DNA from: Longibaculum muris
Lineage (GTDB): Bacteria > Bacillota_I > Bacilli_A > Erysipelotrichales > Coprobacillaceae
Reading direction: 5' to 3'
NCBI RefSeq assembly: GCF_004343035.1
Contig: NZ_SMCQ01000007.1
Coordinates: forward strand, 44,183-108,182
DNA: 64,000 nt
Both the position numbers and the translations under genes were made by a program. The notes beneath the pieces were generated by a model. That model did no database searches. It was not told the origin of the DNA and worked only from the letters and a program-made list of their open reading frames with translations. Each line of letters begins with the position of its first letter. Position 1 is the stretch's first letter. This document shows positions 1 through 8,408 of this stretch, in pieces.

Positions 1-357
1 AAACAGGTTAATGATACATATGGTCATCAAATTGGCGATCTTGTTTTAAAAGAATTAGCGATTGTTTTTAAGGAACATATGGAACATAAAGGAATTGTTG
101 CTCGTTGGGGTGGAGAAGAATTTATGTTTATATATGAGCGTATGGATATGGAGCGAGTTTATGAGCATTTACAAGAACTTATGAAAGCTATTGAAAATAT
201 GCAGATACCTTATAATGATGAAATGATTTCAGTTGGAATGACATTTGGGGCAGCATTATGTGATCAGGATTGTGATATTGATCAGATTATTAAATTAGCT
301 GATGATAATCTTTATTATGGTAAGAATCATGGCAGACATATGATTGTTATAAAATAG
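1..357 (+). CDS. GGDEF domain protein, C-terminal part (start outside window)
   Basis: The reading frame is open from base 1 to a TAG at 355-357, so only the last 118 residues are present. They contain the end of a diguanylate cyclase domain: the NDTYGHQIGD segment, then RWGGEEF, the intact GGEEF active-site form, and the closing ADDNLYYGKNHGR segment typical of this fold. Such domains make c-di-GMP from two GTP. No RxxD inhibitory site is visible just upstream of GGEEF. The sensory N-terminus cannot be seen. The gene ends 14 bp before the AraC-type regulator gene and may share its transcript. Confidence 0.85.
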   Translation, partial: KQVNDTYGHQIGDLVLKELAIVFKEHMEHKGIVARWGGEEFMFIYERMDMERVYEHLQELMKAIENMQIPYNDEMISVGMTFGAALCDQDCDIDQIIKLADDNLYYGKNHGRHMIVIK

Positions 358-371
358 GTGGAAGTGATAAT

Positions 372-1244
372 ATGTATATTCGAACTCAAAATCAGTATTC
401 TAAATTTACTACTGATGAATTAAGTGAGTTATTAGGACAAACAACATTTCAAATTAATAATTTTGGTCTATGGACAAGTGATCATGATAATCAAGCAAGT
501 TATATTTCTAATGATATTGAGATTGTTTATTATCAAAAAGGTGGTTCACGTACTCTCGTTGGGAATCAATCTTATCAATGTCCACCAGGAAGTTTTCTTA
601 TTCTTGAACCTTTTCAATTAAATACATCAATTAATGAAGGATATGATGAATATGCTTACTATTATTTTCATTTTGATATAGAACCAGTTTCTTTAAAACA
701 TCAGTTTATGTCTTTACTTACAAAACATGGTCATTTGATTTATCCTCATGAAATGAAAAACTTTGAAGAAATGTTGTATCGTCTTTATATTGAATCACAA
801 GAAAAAGAAATGGGATATTCAAGTATTATTACATCGGCTTTAATTAGAGTGGTTGTAGAAATTATGCGAGCTCAATTAAAACGTGGACAAGATGATCATA
901 TTGAAATGATACATTCACCTTATATTGAATTAGTTAATGAGGCTATCACTTATGTTCAAATTCATTTGTATGAACCAATACGTTTACAACAGATGGCACA
1001 AACATTAGGCGTATCTTCAGGCGTATTATATAAAGCTTTTATAAGTGTGTTATCCTTGTCACCAGCAAAATATATTCATCAACAAAAAATCCAATATGCT
1101 CAAAATAAATTGTTATTAGGAGAAAGTGTGACAGCTATTGCTCAAGAACTAGGTTATTCATCAGCTTATCATCTATCAAAAGACTTTAAGAAGATAGTAG
1201 GGATGAGTCCAAGAGATTATAAAAAACAACTCCAACGTTTGTGA
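372..1244 (+). CDS. AraC family transcriptional regulator
   Basis: A 290-residue protein with a cupin-like N-terminal effector domain (about residues 40-120, including PPGSFLILEP) and two C-terminal helix-turn-helix motifs (about 190-288), the second in the classic form ending GYSSAYHLSKDFKKIVGMSPRDYKK. AraC/XylS-family proteins bind DNA and usually activate a neighbouring catabolic gene in response to a small molecule. The next gene downstream on the same strand is a flavin reductase, a plausible target. The start has GGTGG upstream. A hairpin terminator follows directly. The effector is unknown. Confidence 0.85.
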   Translation: MYIRTQNQYSKFTTDELSELLGQTTFQINNFGLWTSDHDNQASYISNDIEIVYYQKGGSRTLVGNQSYQCPPGSFLILEPFQLNTSINEGYDEYAYYYFHFDIEPVSLKHQFMSLLTKHGHLIYPHEMKNFEEMLYRLYIESQEKEMGYSSIITSALIRVVVEIMRAQLKRGQDDHIEMIHSPYIELVNEAITYVQIHLYEPIRLQQMAQTLGVSSGVLYKAFISVLSLSPAKYIHQQKIQYAQNKLLLGESVTAIAQELGYSSAYHLSKDFKKIVGMSPRDYKKQLQRL

Positions 1245-1250
1245 AATATT

Positions 1251-1279
1251 AAACATATACGAATTTGTATATGTTTTTT
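1251..1279 (+). terminator. Rho-independent terminator after the AraC gene
   Basis: AAACATATAC, a 6-nt loop, then GTATATGTTT and a run of T. Outer bases (AATATT on both sides) extend the stem. Confidence 0.75.
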
Positions 1280-1350
1280 AATATTTTAGATATGTTTTGT
1301 GTATGTGTAAGTGTTATCATAAGGTTATAGAAAAAATGAGGAGGTAGAAT

Positions 1351-3276
1351 ATGTTATTATTAGAACCGATAAAAGTAGGGAAAATCACATTAAAAAATCG
1401 TATTATGTTTCCACCAATGACAACGGGTTATGAAGAAAGAGATGGATCTATTGGACAACAAAGTTTTAACTTTTATAAAAGATTAGCTCAAGGTGGAGTT
1501 TCTTATATTGTTTTAGGAGATGTTGCGCCAGTGAATACAGTTTCTCCAACTCCAAAATTATTTCATGATGGTCAAATTGAAGCATTTGCTAAGTTGGCTA
1601 ATGCTCTCCATAGTTATGACTGTAAATTAGGAATACAAATTTTTCATCCTGAATATGATGTTGATGCCTTGGCAGAAATGTTTAAAAAAGGAGATATGCA
1701 AGCAGCTCGTGCAAAACTTCATCATGATATGCTGCATTATATTGATGAAGTGACTGAAGAACAATTATCTGCAATCTTAGAAAAAATAGGTGCTTGCGTT
1801 AAACGTGCATATCAAGCAGGAGTTGATGTTGTTGAAGTGCATGGTGATCGTTTGGTAGGTGCTTTATGTTCACCAATCTTAAATCATCGTGAAGATCAAT
1901 ATGGTGGAAGTTTTGAAAATCGTACACGTTTTGCCTTAATGGTAGTCAAAACAATTAAAGCCAATGCGCCAGATATATGTATTGATTATAAACTTCCAAT
2001 TATTACTGAAAATCCATTACGTGGTAAGGGTGGATTAAAGATTGATGAAGCTATCTCATTAGCAAAAATTCTTGAAGAAGCAGGAGTTGATATGATTCAT
2101 GTTGGCCAAGCAAATCATACAGGGAATATGAATGATACGATTCCAGCAATGGGAACACAACCATATTGCTTTATGTCAAAGTATACAAAACAAATTAAAG
2201 AAGCTGTGCATATTCCTGTTTCATCAGTAGGTCGTATTTTAACTCCAGAAAATGGTGAAGCAATGATTGAAAATGGAGTATGTGATATCATTGGATTAGG
2301 ACGTTCTTTATTAACTGATCCAGATTATGTGCGTAAACTTGAAAAAGGTGAAGCTCATCGTATTCGTCATTGTATGATGTGTAACAAGGGATGTACGGAT
2401 GCTATTCAAAATAGAAAATTCTTAAGCTGTGTTTTAAATGCAGAAAACGGTTATGAATATGAAAGAGTAATCACTTCAGCAACAACGAAAAAGAAAGTTG
2501 TGATTGTTGGTGGCGGTCCAGCTGGAATGGAAGCAGCACGTGTAGCTAGATTAAAAGGTCATGATGTTGTTTTATTTGAAAAAGAAACAACTTTAGGTGG
2601 TCAATTAAATATTGCTAGTGTACCACCTAGAAAATCAGAAATGACAAGAGGTATTCATTATTTGACAAATGAAATGAAAGAGTTGAATGTTGATTTAAGA
2701 CTAGGAAAAGAAGCTAGTCCAAATTGTATTATGGAAGAAAATCCTGATCATGTTATTATTGCAGTAGGGGCTTATAATATTGTGCCTCCGATTGATGGTA
2801 GTAAACAGCCTCATGTCTTAGATGCTTGGAAAGTCTTGAATCATGAACAATTACCAAGTGGCGAAGTTGTTGTTATTGGTGGTGGTTTAGTTGGTGCGGA
2901 GACAGCTGAATTATTAGCAGAAATGGGATGTCATGTCACAATTGTTGAAATGTTGGATGAGATAGCTAAAGAAGAATCTTCAACAGTTAGACCAACTATG
3001 TTTGAAACATTTGGAAAACATCATGTAACATTATTAACGCAAACAAAAGTTACCCAAATCAATCCTACGCATATCAAAGCACAAAAAGCCGATGAAGAAA
3101 TAACGATTCCATGTGATTATGTTGTTTTAGCAGTAGGGGCAAAATCACAAACCTTTGATATAACACCACTTATTGAAAAAGGAATAGATGTTCATTTTAT
3201 TGGTGATTGTCATGAAAAAGCTTCAGATATCAATCACGCTATTGAAGAAGGCTATTTAATTGCTAATTCATTATAA
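1351..3276 (+). CDS. NADH:flavin oxidoreductase / enoate reductase-type enzyme
   Basis: A 641-residue protein with the three-part layout of 2,4-dienoyl-CoA reductase, 2-enoate reductase and BaiCD enzymes: an FMN-binding TIM barrel (1-335), a [4Fe-4S] motif C341-x2-C344-x3-C348-x11-C360, then an FAD domain (VVIVGGGPAGMEAA, near 383) and an NAD(P) domain (VVVIGGGLVGAETA, near 508). The family passes electrons from NAD(P)H through FAD, Fe-S and FMN to an activated C=C bond. The barrel reads VEVHGDRLVGALCSP where most relatives have HxAHGYLxxxFLSP, so the substrate pocket differs and the substrate cannot be named. AGGAGG precedes the ATG. Confidence 0.85.
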   Translation: MLLLEPIKVGKITLKNRIMFPPMTTGYEERDGSIGQQSFNFYKRLAQGGVSYIVLGDVAPVNTVSPTPKLFHDGQIEAFAKLANALHSYDCKLGIQIFHPEYDVDALAEMFKKGDMQAARAKLHHDMLHYIDEVTEEQLSAILEKIGACVKRAYQAGVDVVEVHGDRLVGALCSPILNHREDQYGGSFENRTRFALMVVKTIKANAPDICIDYKLPIITENPLRGKGGLKIDEAISLAKILEEAGVDMIHVGQANHTGNMNDTIPAMGTQPYCFMSKYTKQIKEAVHIPVSSVGRILTPENGEAMIENGVCDIIGLGRSLLTDPDYVRKLEKGEAHRIRHCMMCNKGCTDAIQNRKFLSCVLNAENGYEYERVITSATTKKKVVIVGGGPAGMEAARVARLKGHDVVLFEKETTLGGQLNIASVPPRKSEMTRGIHYLTNEMKELNVDLRLGKEASPNCIMEENPDHVIIAVGAYNIVPPIDGSKQPHVLDAWKVLNHEQLPSGEVVVIGGGLVGAETAELLAEMGCHVTIVEMLDEIAKEESSTVRPTMFETFGKHHVTLLTQTKVTQINPTHIKAQKADEEITIPCDYVVLAVGAKSQTFDITPLIEKGIDVHFIGDCHEKASDINHAIEEGYLIANSL

Positions 3277-3301
3277 TCCTCAGATACAATATAAAGACTT
3301 C

Positions 3302-3332
3302 AAATACGTTGCTTTTGACAACGTATTTTTTT
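3302..3332 (+). terminator. Rho-independent terminator after the flavin reductase gene
   Basis: AAATACGTTG, a 7-nt loop, CAACGTATTT and T-rich tail. Confidence 0.8.
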
Positions 3333-3359
3333 ATAATAAAGATATAAAGGAGGGGGAAT

Positions 3360-3713
3360 ATGGAATCGATATATGGAACTTTTATGACATCAGGTTTTGT
3401 TGTTTCATTAGTTACAATTATTTCATGGTGGATTCTTTTTAATAAAGCTGGATATAAGGGATGGTACGCGATTGTTCCAATTTATAATGTTTATATCTTT
3501 TGTCAAATGGTAACGGGAAGTGGTTGGTTTTTTCTAGCTATGTTGATACCATTTGTGAATGTCTTTGTTTTAATATATTTGTTATATAGGCTTTCACTTG
3601 TTTTTGGACATGGAATTTTATTCACGTTAGGACTTGTTTTTATGGAGCCATTGTTTATTTTGATTTTAGCATTAGGGGCTTCGTCTTATCATTCAAATAC
3701 AACTTATTTCTAA
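3360..3713 (+). CDS. Small membrane protein, DUF5684-like
   Basis: A 117-residue integral membrane protein with four hydrophobic segments. It carries a GYKGWYAIVPIYNVY-type segment after the first helix, which is characteristic of the DUF5684 family found in many Gram-positive bacteria. The family has no known function; some members sit next to signal peptidase domains. A strong AAGGAGGGGG lies just before the ATG. It is followed by a convergent terminator shared with the PTS gene on the other strand. Confidence 0.7.
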   Translation: MESIYGTFMTSGFVVSLVTIISWWILFNKAGYKGWYAIVPIYNVYIFCQMVTGSGWFFLAMLIPFVNVFVLIYLLYRLSLVFGHGILFTLGLVFMEPLFILILALGASSYHSNTTYF

Positions 3714-3717
3714 AAGA

Positions 3718-3747
3718 AAAATAGAAGTGATGATTCACTTCTATTTT
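3718..3747. terminator. Bidirectional terminator between convergent genes
   Basis: Perfect 13-bp inverted repeat AAAATAGAAGTGA / TCACTTCTATTTT with a TGAT loop. Its A and T ends serve both strands. Confidence 0.8.
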
Positions 3748-3758
3748 CATATAGGGGA

Positions 3759-4082
3759 TTATTTATTTTTCCAATCTTCGTACATTTTTAAAGCTTGATC
3801 TAAAACTTTAGATCCATCCATCATACCATAAGTACGCATGTCGATGACTTCAACAGGAATTTCACCTTTTGTTTGCTCTTTGATAGAGTTTAAACGGAAA
3901 CGAACTTGTGGCCCAATTAATAAAACATCACATGGATCAGCAGCGTATTCAGTTGTTAATGCAGTTTCACTTACAGCCCAAATTTTAGCTTCCAAACCTC
4001 TTTCACCAGCAGCTTTTTGCATTCTTGTTACTAGTAAACTTGTAGACATACCAGCACTACATGCTAACATGATTTTAATCAT
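3759..4082 (-). CDS. PTS lactose/cellobiose-type IIB component (orphan)
   Basis: A 107-residue protein matching the full length of stand-alone PTS IIB proteins of the lactose/cellobiose family. It opens with MIKIMLACSAGMSTSLLV; Cys8 is the expected phosphorylated cysteine in the P-loop-like turn. Such proteins pass phosphate from IIA to the incoming sugar in IIC. No IIA, IIC or glycosidase gene lies nearby, so the sugar (beta-glucoside or diacetylchitobiose are usual) is not known, and it must work with components encoded elsewhere. GGAGG precedes the start. Confidence 0.85.
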   Translation of the reverse strand: MIKIMLACSAGMSTSLLVTRMQKAAGERGLEAKIWAVSETALTTEYAADPCDVLLIGPQVRFRLNSIKEQTKGEIPVEVIDMRTYGMMDGSKVLDQALKMYEDWKNK

Positions 4083-4173
4083 TTTATTTTTCCTCCTTAT
4101 AAATCATATTCTTGCTATATTTATATTATACACCTCAAAGATTTAGAATGAAAGAATAACATTTACAAATTTA

Positions 4174-4202
4174 TTGACATCTCAGCCTTCCTCATTTACC
4201 AT
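4174..4202 (+). promoter_or_regulatory. Sigma-A-type promoter for the NusG-II / DUF308 pair
   Basis: TTGACA at 4174-4179, 17-nt spacer, TACCAT at 4197-4202. The untranslated leader before 4301 would be about 90 nt. Confidence 0.55.
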
Positions 4203-4300
4203 AAGAATATGTAAAAATATTTGTTGATTGGTGAGTCTTATTTTAATTTATAAATGTGGATATTTTGTCTTATAAAGTTAATATATAGAAAGGAATTTAT

Positions 4301-4651
4301 ATGAAGAAAAAAGATATTATTGTGATTGTTGTATTATTAGTGGTTATTGGTGTAGGGTATTTGGTTTTTTCAATGATGCAAGGGAAAAAGGATGTTGTTG
4401 AAGTTTATTATAAAGATGAACTGATAGAGAAAATTGATATTTCAGTTGATAAAACATATACGTTTAAAGGAAGTTATGGAAAGTTTTCTTTAGAAGTGAA
4501 GAATCATGAATATCATGCTGTGAATGTTGAATGTCCAAATCATGATTGTGAAAAAATGGGATGGGTTAAAGAAGGAAGTTCTAAATCTATTATTTGTGTT
4601 CCAAATGAAATATATGTTATTCAAGCAGGAAATGAAGATCAGGTTCAATGA
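4301..4651 (+). CDS. NusG domain II-containing membrane-anchored protein
   Basis: A 116-residue protein with one N-terminal transmembrane helix (about 5-25) and an external beta-rich domain of the NusG-II family. It contains the CPNHDCEKMGWV segment; this paired-cysteine pattern is typical of the family. The function is unknown. In other Firmicutes these proteins often neighbour Gx-type membrane or FMN-binding proteins. Its stop overlaps the start of the next gene by 4 bp, so the two are probably translated together. Confidence 0.75.
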   Translation: MKKKDIIVIVVLLVVIGVGYLVFSMMQGKKDVVEVYYKDELIEKIDISVDKTYTFKGSYGKFSLEVKNHEYHAVNVECPNHDCEKMGWVKEGSSKSIICVPNEIYVIQAGNEDQVQ

Positions 4652-5862
4652 AAAATAAATATTACTTCTTTATGACCTTTTTACTAGGGTTGTTGTTTGT
4701 TTTTGTAGGAATTTTTGCTTTTTTAAATTCAGCTTATTTTATGTATATGATTGTTATGGTGTTGGGTATTTTGATTTTTATTGATACTTCATCTTTATTG
4801 AAGAATTTAAAAACCAATATATTAGGGATTTTGATTCATTTATTGTTTGCTTGTATATTTATCTTTACACCAAAATTACCTTTATCAATTGTTGTTATGG
4901 TTTTTGCTTTATATGTTTCAATAATGGGGATTTCGCATTTTGTTACATATTGTTATTATCGTAAAGAGAAAGTAAATGGGAGATTGTTGTTTTTGTTATC
5001 AGCAATTGTTTTGATTGTGGTTGGTATAAGTTTTATTTTATCTCCGAGTGTTCATGCAAAAGAGATGACTTATATTTTTGTTTTATATACTTTGTATTTG
5101 GGTATAAAGTATATGTTTGCTTCAATGAAAGAACTGTTATCAGAAAATCGTAAAAATTCTTTAAAACGACGAATACGTGTATCGTTACCAATATTTATGG
5201 TTGCTTTTATGCCGAGGGTAATGATTGAGTATATTAATGAAAAATTAGAAGTTGAAGATGAGATAATGAAACAGGATGATGATTTATCATCAGTAGAGGT
5301 TTTTGTTCATGTGAGTAAAGATGGTTTTGGGGCTATTGGACATGTTGATATTTGTTATCAAAATGAAGTGATTGCTTATGGGGCTTATGATGAAGCATCA
5401 ACACATCTTTTTGGAGCTATTGGAGAAGGCGTTTTGTTTATTGTTGATAAAGAAAAATATATTTCTTTTTGTCATAAGGATGATATGACAAGTCATATTT
5501 TTGCTTATACATTGACTTTAAATGAAGTTCAAAAAGAACGTATTGAAGATACAATTGATGAATTTAAAAAAGGATTGGTGAAATGGGATCCACCTTGTAT
5601 TAATAATCAAGAGTCACAAGATTATGCAAGTCGTCTTTATCAAGGAACACATGCTTCATTTTATAAGTTTAAATCAGGGATGTTTAAATATTATTTTGTC
5701 ATGACAACAAATTGTGTTTTGCTAGCTGATCGTATTATTGGAAAATCTGGAATTGATATTGTAAATATGAATGGGATCATTACACCAGGAACTTATTTGA
5801 GTTATTTTGAAGAAGAATATAAAAAAGAAAATTCGAGAGTTATTGAAAAACATATTTATTAG
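4648..5862 (+). CDS. DUF308-type membrane protein fused to a putative papain-like domain
   Basis: 404 residues. The N-terminal 170 form about six transmembrane helices resembling DUF308/HdeD-type membrane proteins. The rest is a soluble domain of about 220 residues with a histidine in a GHVDICY segment (near 225) and a late cysteine in a TTNCVLLADRII segment (near 355). A His-first, Cys-last order is that of circularly permuted NlpC/P60 or DUF4105-like hydrolases and acyltransferases, but I infer this from motif order only. It is translationally coupled to the NusG-II protein by a 4-bp overlap. I give no specific enzymatic function. Confidence 0.6.
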   Translation: MKNKYYFFMTFLLGLLFVFVGIFAFLNSAYFMYMIVMVLGILIFIDTSSLLKNLKTNILGILIHLLFACIFIFTPKLPLSIVVMVFALYVSIMGISHFVTYCYYRKEKVNGRLLFLLSAIVLIVVGISFILSPSVHAKEMTYIFVLYTLYLGIKYMFASMKELLSENRKNSLKRRIRVSLPIFMVAFMPRVMIEYINEKLEVEDEIMKQDDDLSSVEVFVHVSKDGFGAIGHVDICYQNEVIAYGAYDEASTHLFGAIGEGVLFIVDKEKYISFCHKDDMTSHIFAYTLTLNEVQKERIEDTIDEFKKGLVKWDPPCINNQESQDYASRLYQGTHASFYKFKSGMFKYYFVMTTNCVLLADRIIGKSGIDIVNMNGIITPGTYLSYFEEEYKKENSRVIEKHIY

Positions 5863-5892
5863 CTATAACAGGTTTGTTATAGTTTTTTCTTT
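5863..5892 (+). terminator. Rho-independent terminator
   Basis: CTATAACA, GGTT loop, TGTTATAG, then a T-rich run. It begins directly after the stop codon. Confidence 0.85.
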
Positions 5893-6000
5893 TGAATAAA
5901 AAATATTCTTTGTTTCAAATAAATTCGTTTTTTTCACACATTTATTTGATTGTTTTCTAACATTGATTTTTTAAAATGAAGATGTTAGGAGGGATTGAAT

Positions 6001-7443
6001 ATGATAAAAAATGCGATATTAAGCATAAAGAAGAATGTTGGTAAAACAATACTATTATTGGTCTTGATGTGTGTGATTGCAAATCTTGTTATTGCGGGGT
6101 TGTCAATAAAGAATGCAACATCAAAATCAATGGAGCAGGTACGTACATCTTTAGGTAGTGATGTAACTCTTACATACAATATGCAAAACATGATGAAGAA
6201 TCGTGATAAAGGTGAAGCAATGGATGAGGTTATTAGCCCAGTTACAATAAAGATGGCTGATCAGCTAAAAAATTTAACATATGTTAAGAGCTATAATTAT
6301 ACTGTTAATGTAGGAGTGACAAGTGATGATATTGATCCTGTTGAAGTGAGTAAGAGTGAGGATTCATCAACCAATGCTGATCGTAAGAACTTTATGGGTG
6401 ATATGCCTAAGATGATGGATCAAAATGATTTTACTGTTGTTGGGAATACAACGATGGAAAATATGAGTGAGTTTTTAAATGAAAATTATGTTTTAAAGAG
6501 TGGACGTTTACTTACTCAAAAGGATGCTGATAGTAAAAACTGTGTTATTGAAACAACATTAGCGAGTGATAATGATTTAAAAGTTGGCGATACTTTTAGT
6601 GTTACATCAACAAATGCGGATAATGAGGAAATAATAGTTAAACTGAAAATTGTTGGAATTTATACAATGCAGACAAATGATCAAATAGGTGGAATGATGA
6701 GTAATCGTCAAAATCCAATTAATCAAATTTATACTGGTTTAACAATTGCACAAAAATTAAATGATAGTACAACAAATATTTCTAAAGCTATTTATTATTT
6801 AGATGATCCTGAACATATTGAGGCATTTAAAGCAAAAGCAAAATCAGTAACGGATATTGACTTTGAGACTTATACTTTGGATGCTAATGATCAAGTTTAT
6901 CAAAGAAGTATTGATTCGTTGGAAAATATGGAACAGTTTGCGACTATTTTCTTATGGGTTGTTATTGGTGCAGGAAGTGCTATTTTATGTTTGATTTTGA
7001 TTTTAACAATGCGTAGTCGTTTTTATGAATTTGGGGTGTTTTTATCATTAGGACAATCTAAAATAAAAATCATGTTACAGCAATTGTTTGAGATATTGAT
7101 GATTGCAGTTGTATCTTTTGGTATTTCTTTAGGGACAGGAAAGATGGTATCTAATGTTGTGAGTTCAATGTTAGAGTCGACTCAAAATAGTCAAAAACAA
7201 GTGATGATGGAAATGCCTAATGAAAAAACAACGGAAGCATCATCTGGTAATACAAAACAGGATTTGTTTGATAAAGCTATGAATGCTCCTACAAATAGTG
7301 AGTTAGATGTTTCTTTAACACCACAAACAGTTATTCAATTAGCTGAAATTACAGGATTGATTTGTTTGGTTTCTGTCGTCTTACCATCAATTTATATTTT
7401 ACGATTATCACCAAGAGAAATTCTTGTGAAGAAGGAGGGGTAG
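6001..7443 (+). CDS. ABC transporter permease, FtsX/MacB type
   Basis: A 480-residue protein with one transmembrane helix near residues 12-34, a large extracytoplasmic domain (about 40-305), and three C-terminal helices (about 312-335, 358-380, 440-465). This is the MacB/FtsX permease topology. The last segment ends LRLSPREILVKKEG, a normal family ending. Partnered with the ATPase encoded 2 bp downstream, it would form a mechanotransmission-type exporter or a peptide-resistance pump. I chose the ATG at 6001 because AGGAGGG ends 7 nt before it; an in-frame TTG at 5995 lies too close. No two-component system is adjacent, so its substrate is unclear. Confidence 0.85.
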   Translation: MIKNAILSIKKNVGKTILLLVLMCVIANLVIAGLSIKNATSKSMEQVRTSLGSDVTLTYNMQNMMKNRDKGEAMDEVISPVTIKMADQLKNLTYVKSYNYTVNVGVTSDDIDPVEVSKSEDSSTNADRKNFMGDMPKMMDQNDFTVVGNTTMENMSEFLNENYVLKSGRLLTQKDADSKNCVIETTLASDNDLKVGDTFSVTSTNADNEEIIVKLKIVGIYTMQTNDQIGGMMSNRQNPINQIYTGLTIAQKLNDSTTNISKAIYYLDDPEHIEAFKAKAKSVTDIDFETYTLDANDQVYQRSIDSLENMEQFATIFLWVVIGAGSAILCLILILTMRSRFYEFGVFLSLGQSKIKIMLQQLFEILMIAVVSFGISLGTGKMVSNVVSSMLESTQNSQKQVMMEMPNEKTTEASSGNTKQDLFDKAMNAPTNSELDVSLTPQTVIQLAEITGLICLVSVVLPSIYILRLSPREILVKKEG

Positions 7444-7445
7444 GT

Positions 7446-8138
7446 ATGGATGAAAATGTAATTTTAACGTTTGAACATGTTGATTATTATTATCAAGATG
7501 GTTCAAGACAAGTCAATATTTTAAAAGATGCCAACTATTCTTTTGAAAAAGGAAAGACTTACGCAATTGTTGGAGCGAGTGGTAGTGGTAAAACAACATC
7601 ACTTGTTTTAGCTGGAGGATTGGATAAACCAAAAGAGGGACATATTTTATATAAGGGTGAAGATATTGCTAAAATTGGTTTTACAAAATATCGTTGTCTG
7701 GATGTATCGATTGTTTTTCAATCCTATAATTTAATTACTTATATGAATGCTGTTCAAAATGTTGTGAATGCAATGGATATCGCACATATTAAAGTACCAC
7801 ATAAAAATCAATATGCACTCAATATTTTAAAAGAACTAGGGTTAAGTGAAGAAGAATGTAAGAGAGATGTTCGTAAGTTATCAGGTGGTCAACAGCAACG
7901 TGTTGCGATTGCTAGAGCAATGGCCAAGGATGTAGATTTGATTTTGTGTGATGAACCAACAGGAAATTTAGATCCAGAAACATCACAAGGAATTATTCAA
8001 ACATTTATTGATTTAGCACACCTAAAGAATAAGTGTGTTATTATAGTGACTCACTCTAAAGAGTTTGCTAATTGTATGGATATTCAATTACAGATTCACC
8101 AAGGAAAATTAGAAAAAATAAATGAATGTTCACAATAA
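7446..8138 (+). CDS. ABC transporter ATP-binding protein, MacB/LolD type
   Basis: 230 residues, the usual size for MacB/LolD-family ATPases. It shows Walker A (GASGSGKTTS, near 38), Q-loop (VFQSYNLI), the signature LSGGQQQR (near 142), Walker B (LILCDEPTGNLD) and the H-loop histidine (IIVTHS). The longer open frame running upstream to 7362 lies inside the permease gene; GGAGGGG at 7434-7440 fixes the ATG at 7446. It forms an operon with the permease gene. Confidence 0.9.
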   Translation: MDENVILTFEHVDYYYQDGSRQVNILKDANYSFEKGKTYAIVGASGSGKTTSLVLAGGLDKPKEGHILYKGEDIAKIGFTKYRCLDVSIVFQSYNLITYMNAVQNVVNAMDIAHIKVPHKNQYALNILKELGLSEEECKRDVRKLSGGQQQRVAIARAMAKDVDLILCDEPTGNLDPETSQGIIQTFIDLAHLKNKCVIIVTHSKEFANCMDIQLQIHQGKLEKINECSQ

Positions 8139-8149
8139 ATTCATATGTC

Positions 8150-8266
8150 AGAGTTATGATATAAGTGTCTTAAGAAAGACACATAATACAATCTATAGGC
8201 GACCCCTCTCCCTAAATATAAATCGTCTATAATAAAAAAGAACGTATTCCCCACGTTCTTTTTTTG
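8150..8266 (+). ncRNA. Structured intergenic region, possible small RNA
   Basis: No ORF fits here. Three successive hairpins can be drawn: GTGTCTT/AAGACAC (8165-8182), TATAGGCGA/TCGTCTATA with one G-U pair (8194-8231), then the strong terminator at 8234-8265. An extended -10-like TGATATAAG lies at 8157-8165, but no good -35. It could equally be the untranslated tail of the ABC transporter transcript. Confidence 0.25.
8234..8265 (+). terminator. Rho-independent terminator
   Basis: AAAAAAGAACGT / ACGTTCTTTTTT, 12-bp perfect stem with a 7-nt loop; A and T tails could work on both strands. Confidence 0.85.
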
Positions 8267-8284
8267 TATATCAATATTTGCTTA

Positions 8285-8313
8285 TTGCATATTTTTATAG
8301 GTGGATGTATAAT
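8285..8313 (+). promoter_or_regulatory. Sigma-A-type promoter for the Rpn nuclease gene
   Basis: TTGCAT at 8285-8290, 17-nt spacer, perfect TATAAT at 8308-8313. The leader to the start at 8409 is about 90 nt. Confidence 0.7.
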
Positions 8314-8408
8314 ATATTTGAAAAAGTTGTCCGAAAAAAAAGAAAAATGAGAATTTTTTGCGTATATAGTAGTAGGGGGATATTTTCTCCTTAGAAAGGA
8401 TGACTTTT

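Noticed and set aside
3838..4146. Plus-strand frame opposite the PTS IIB gene
   Set aside because: The minus-strand frame is a clear IIB protein with a good ribosome binding site.
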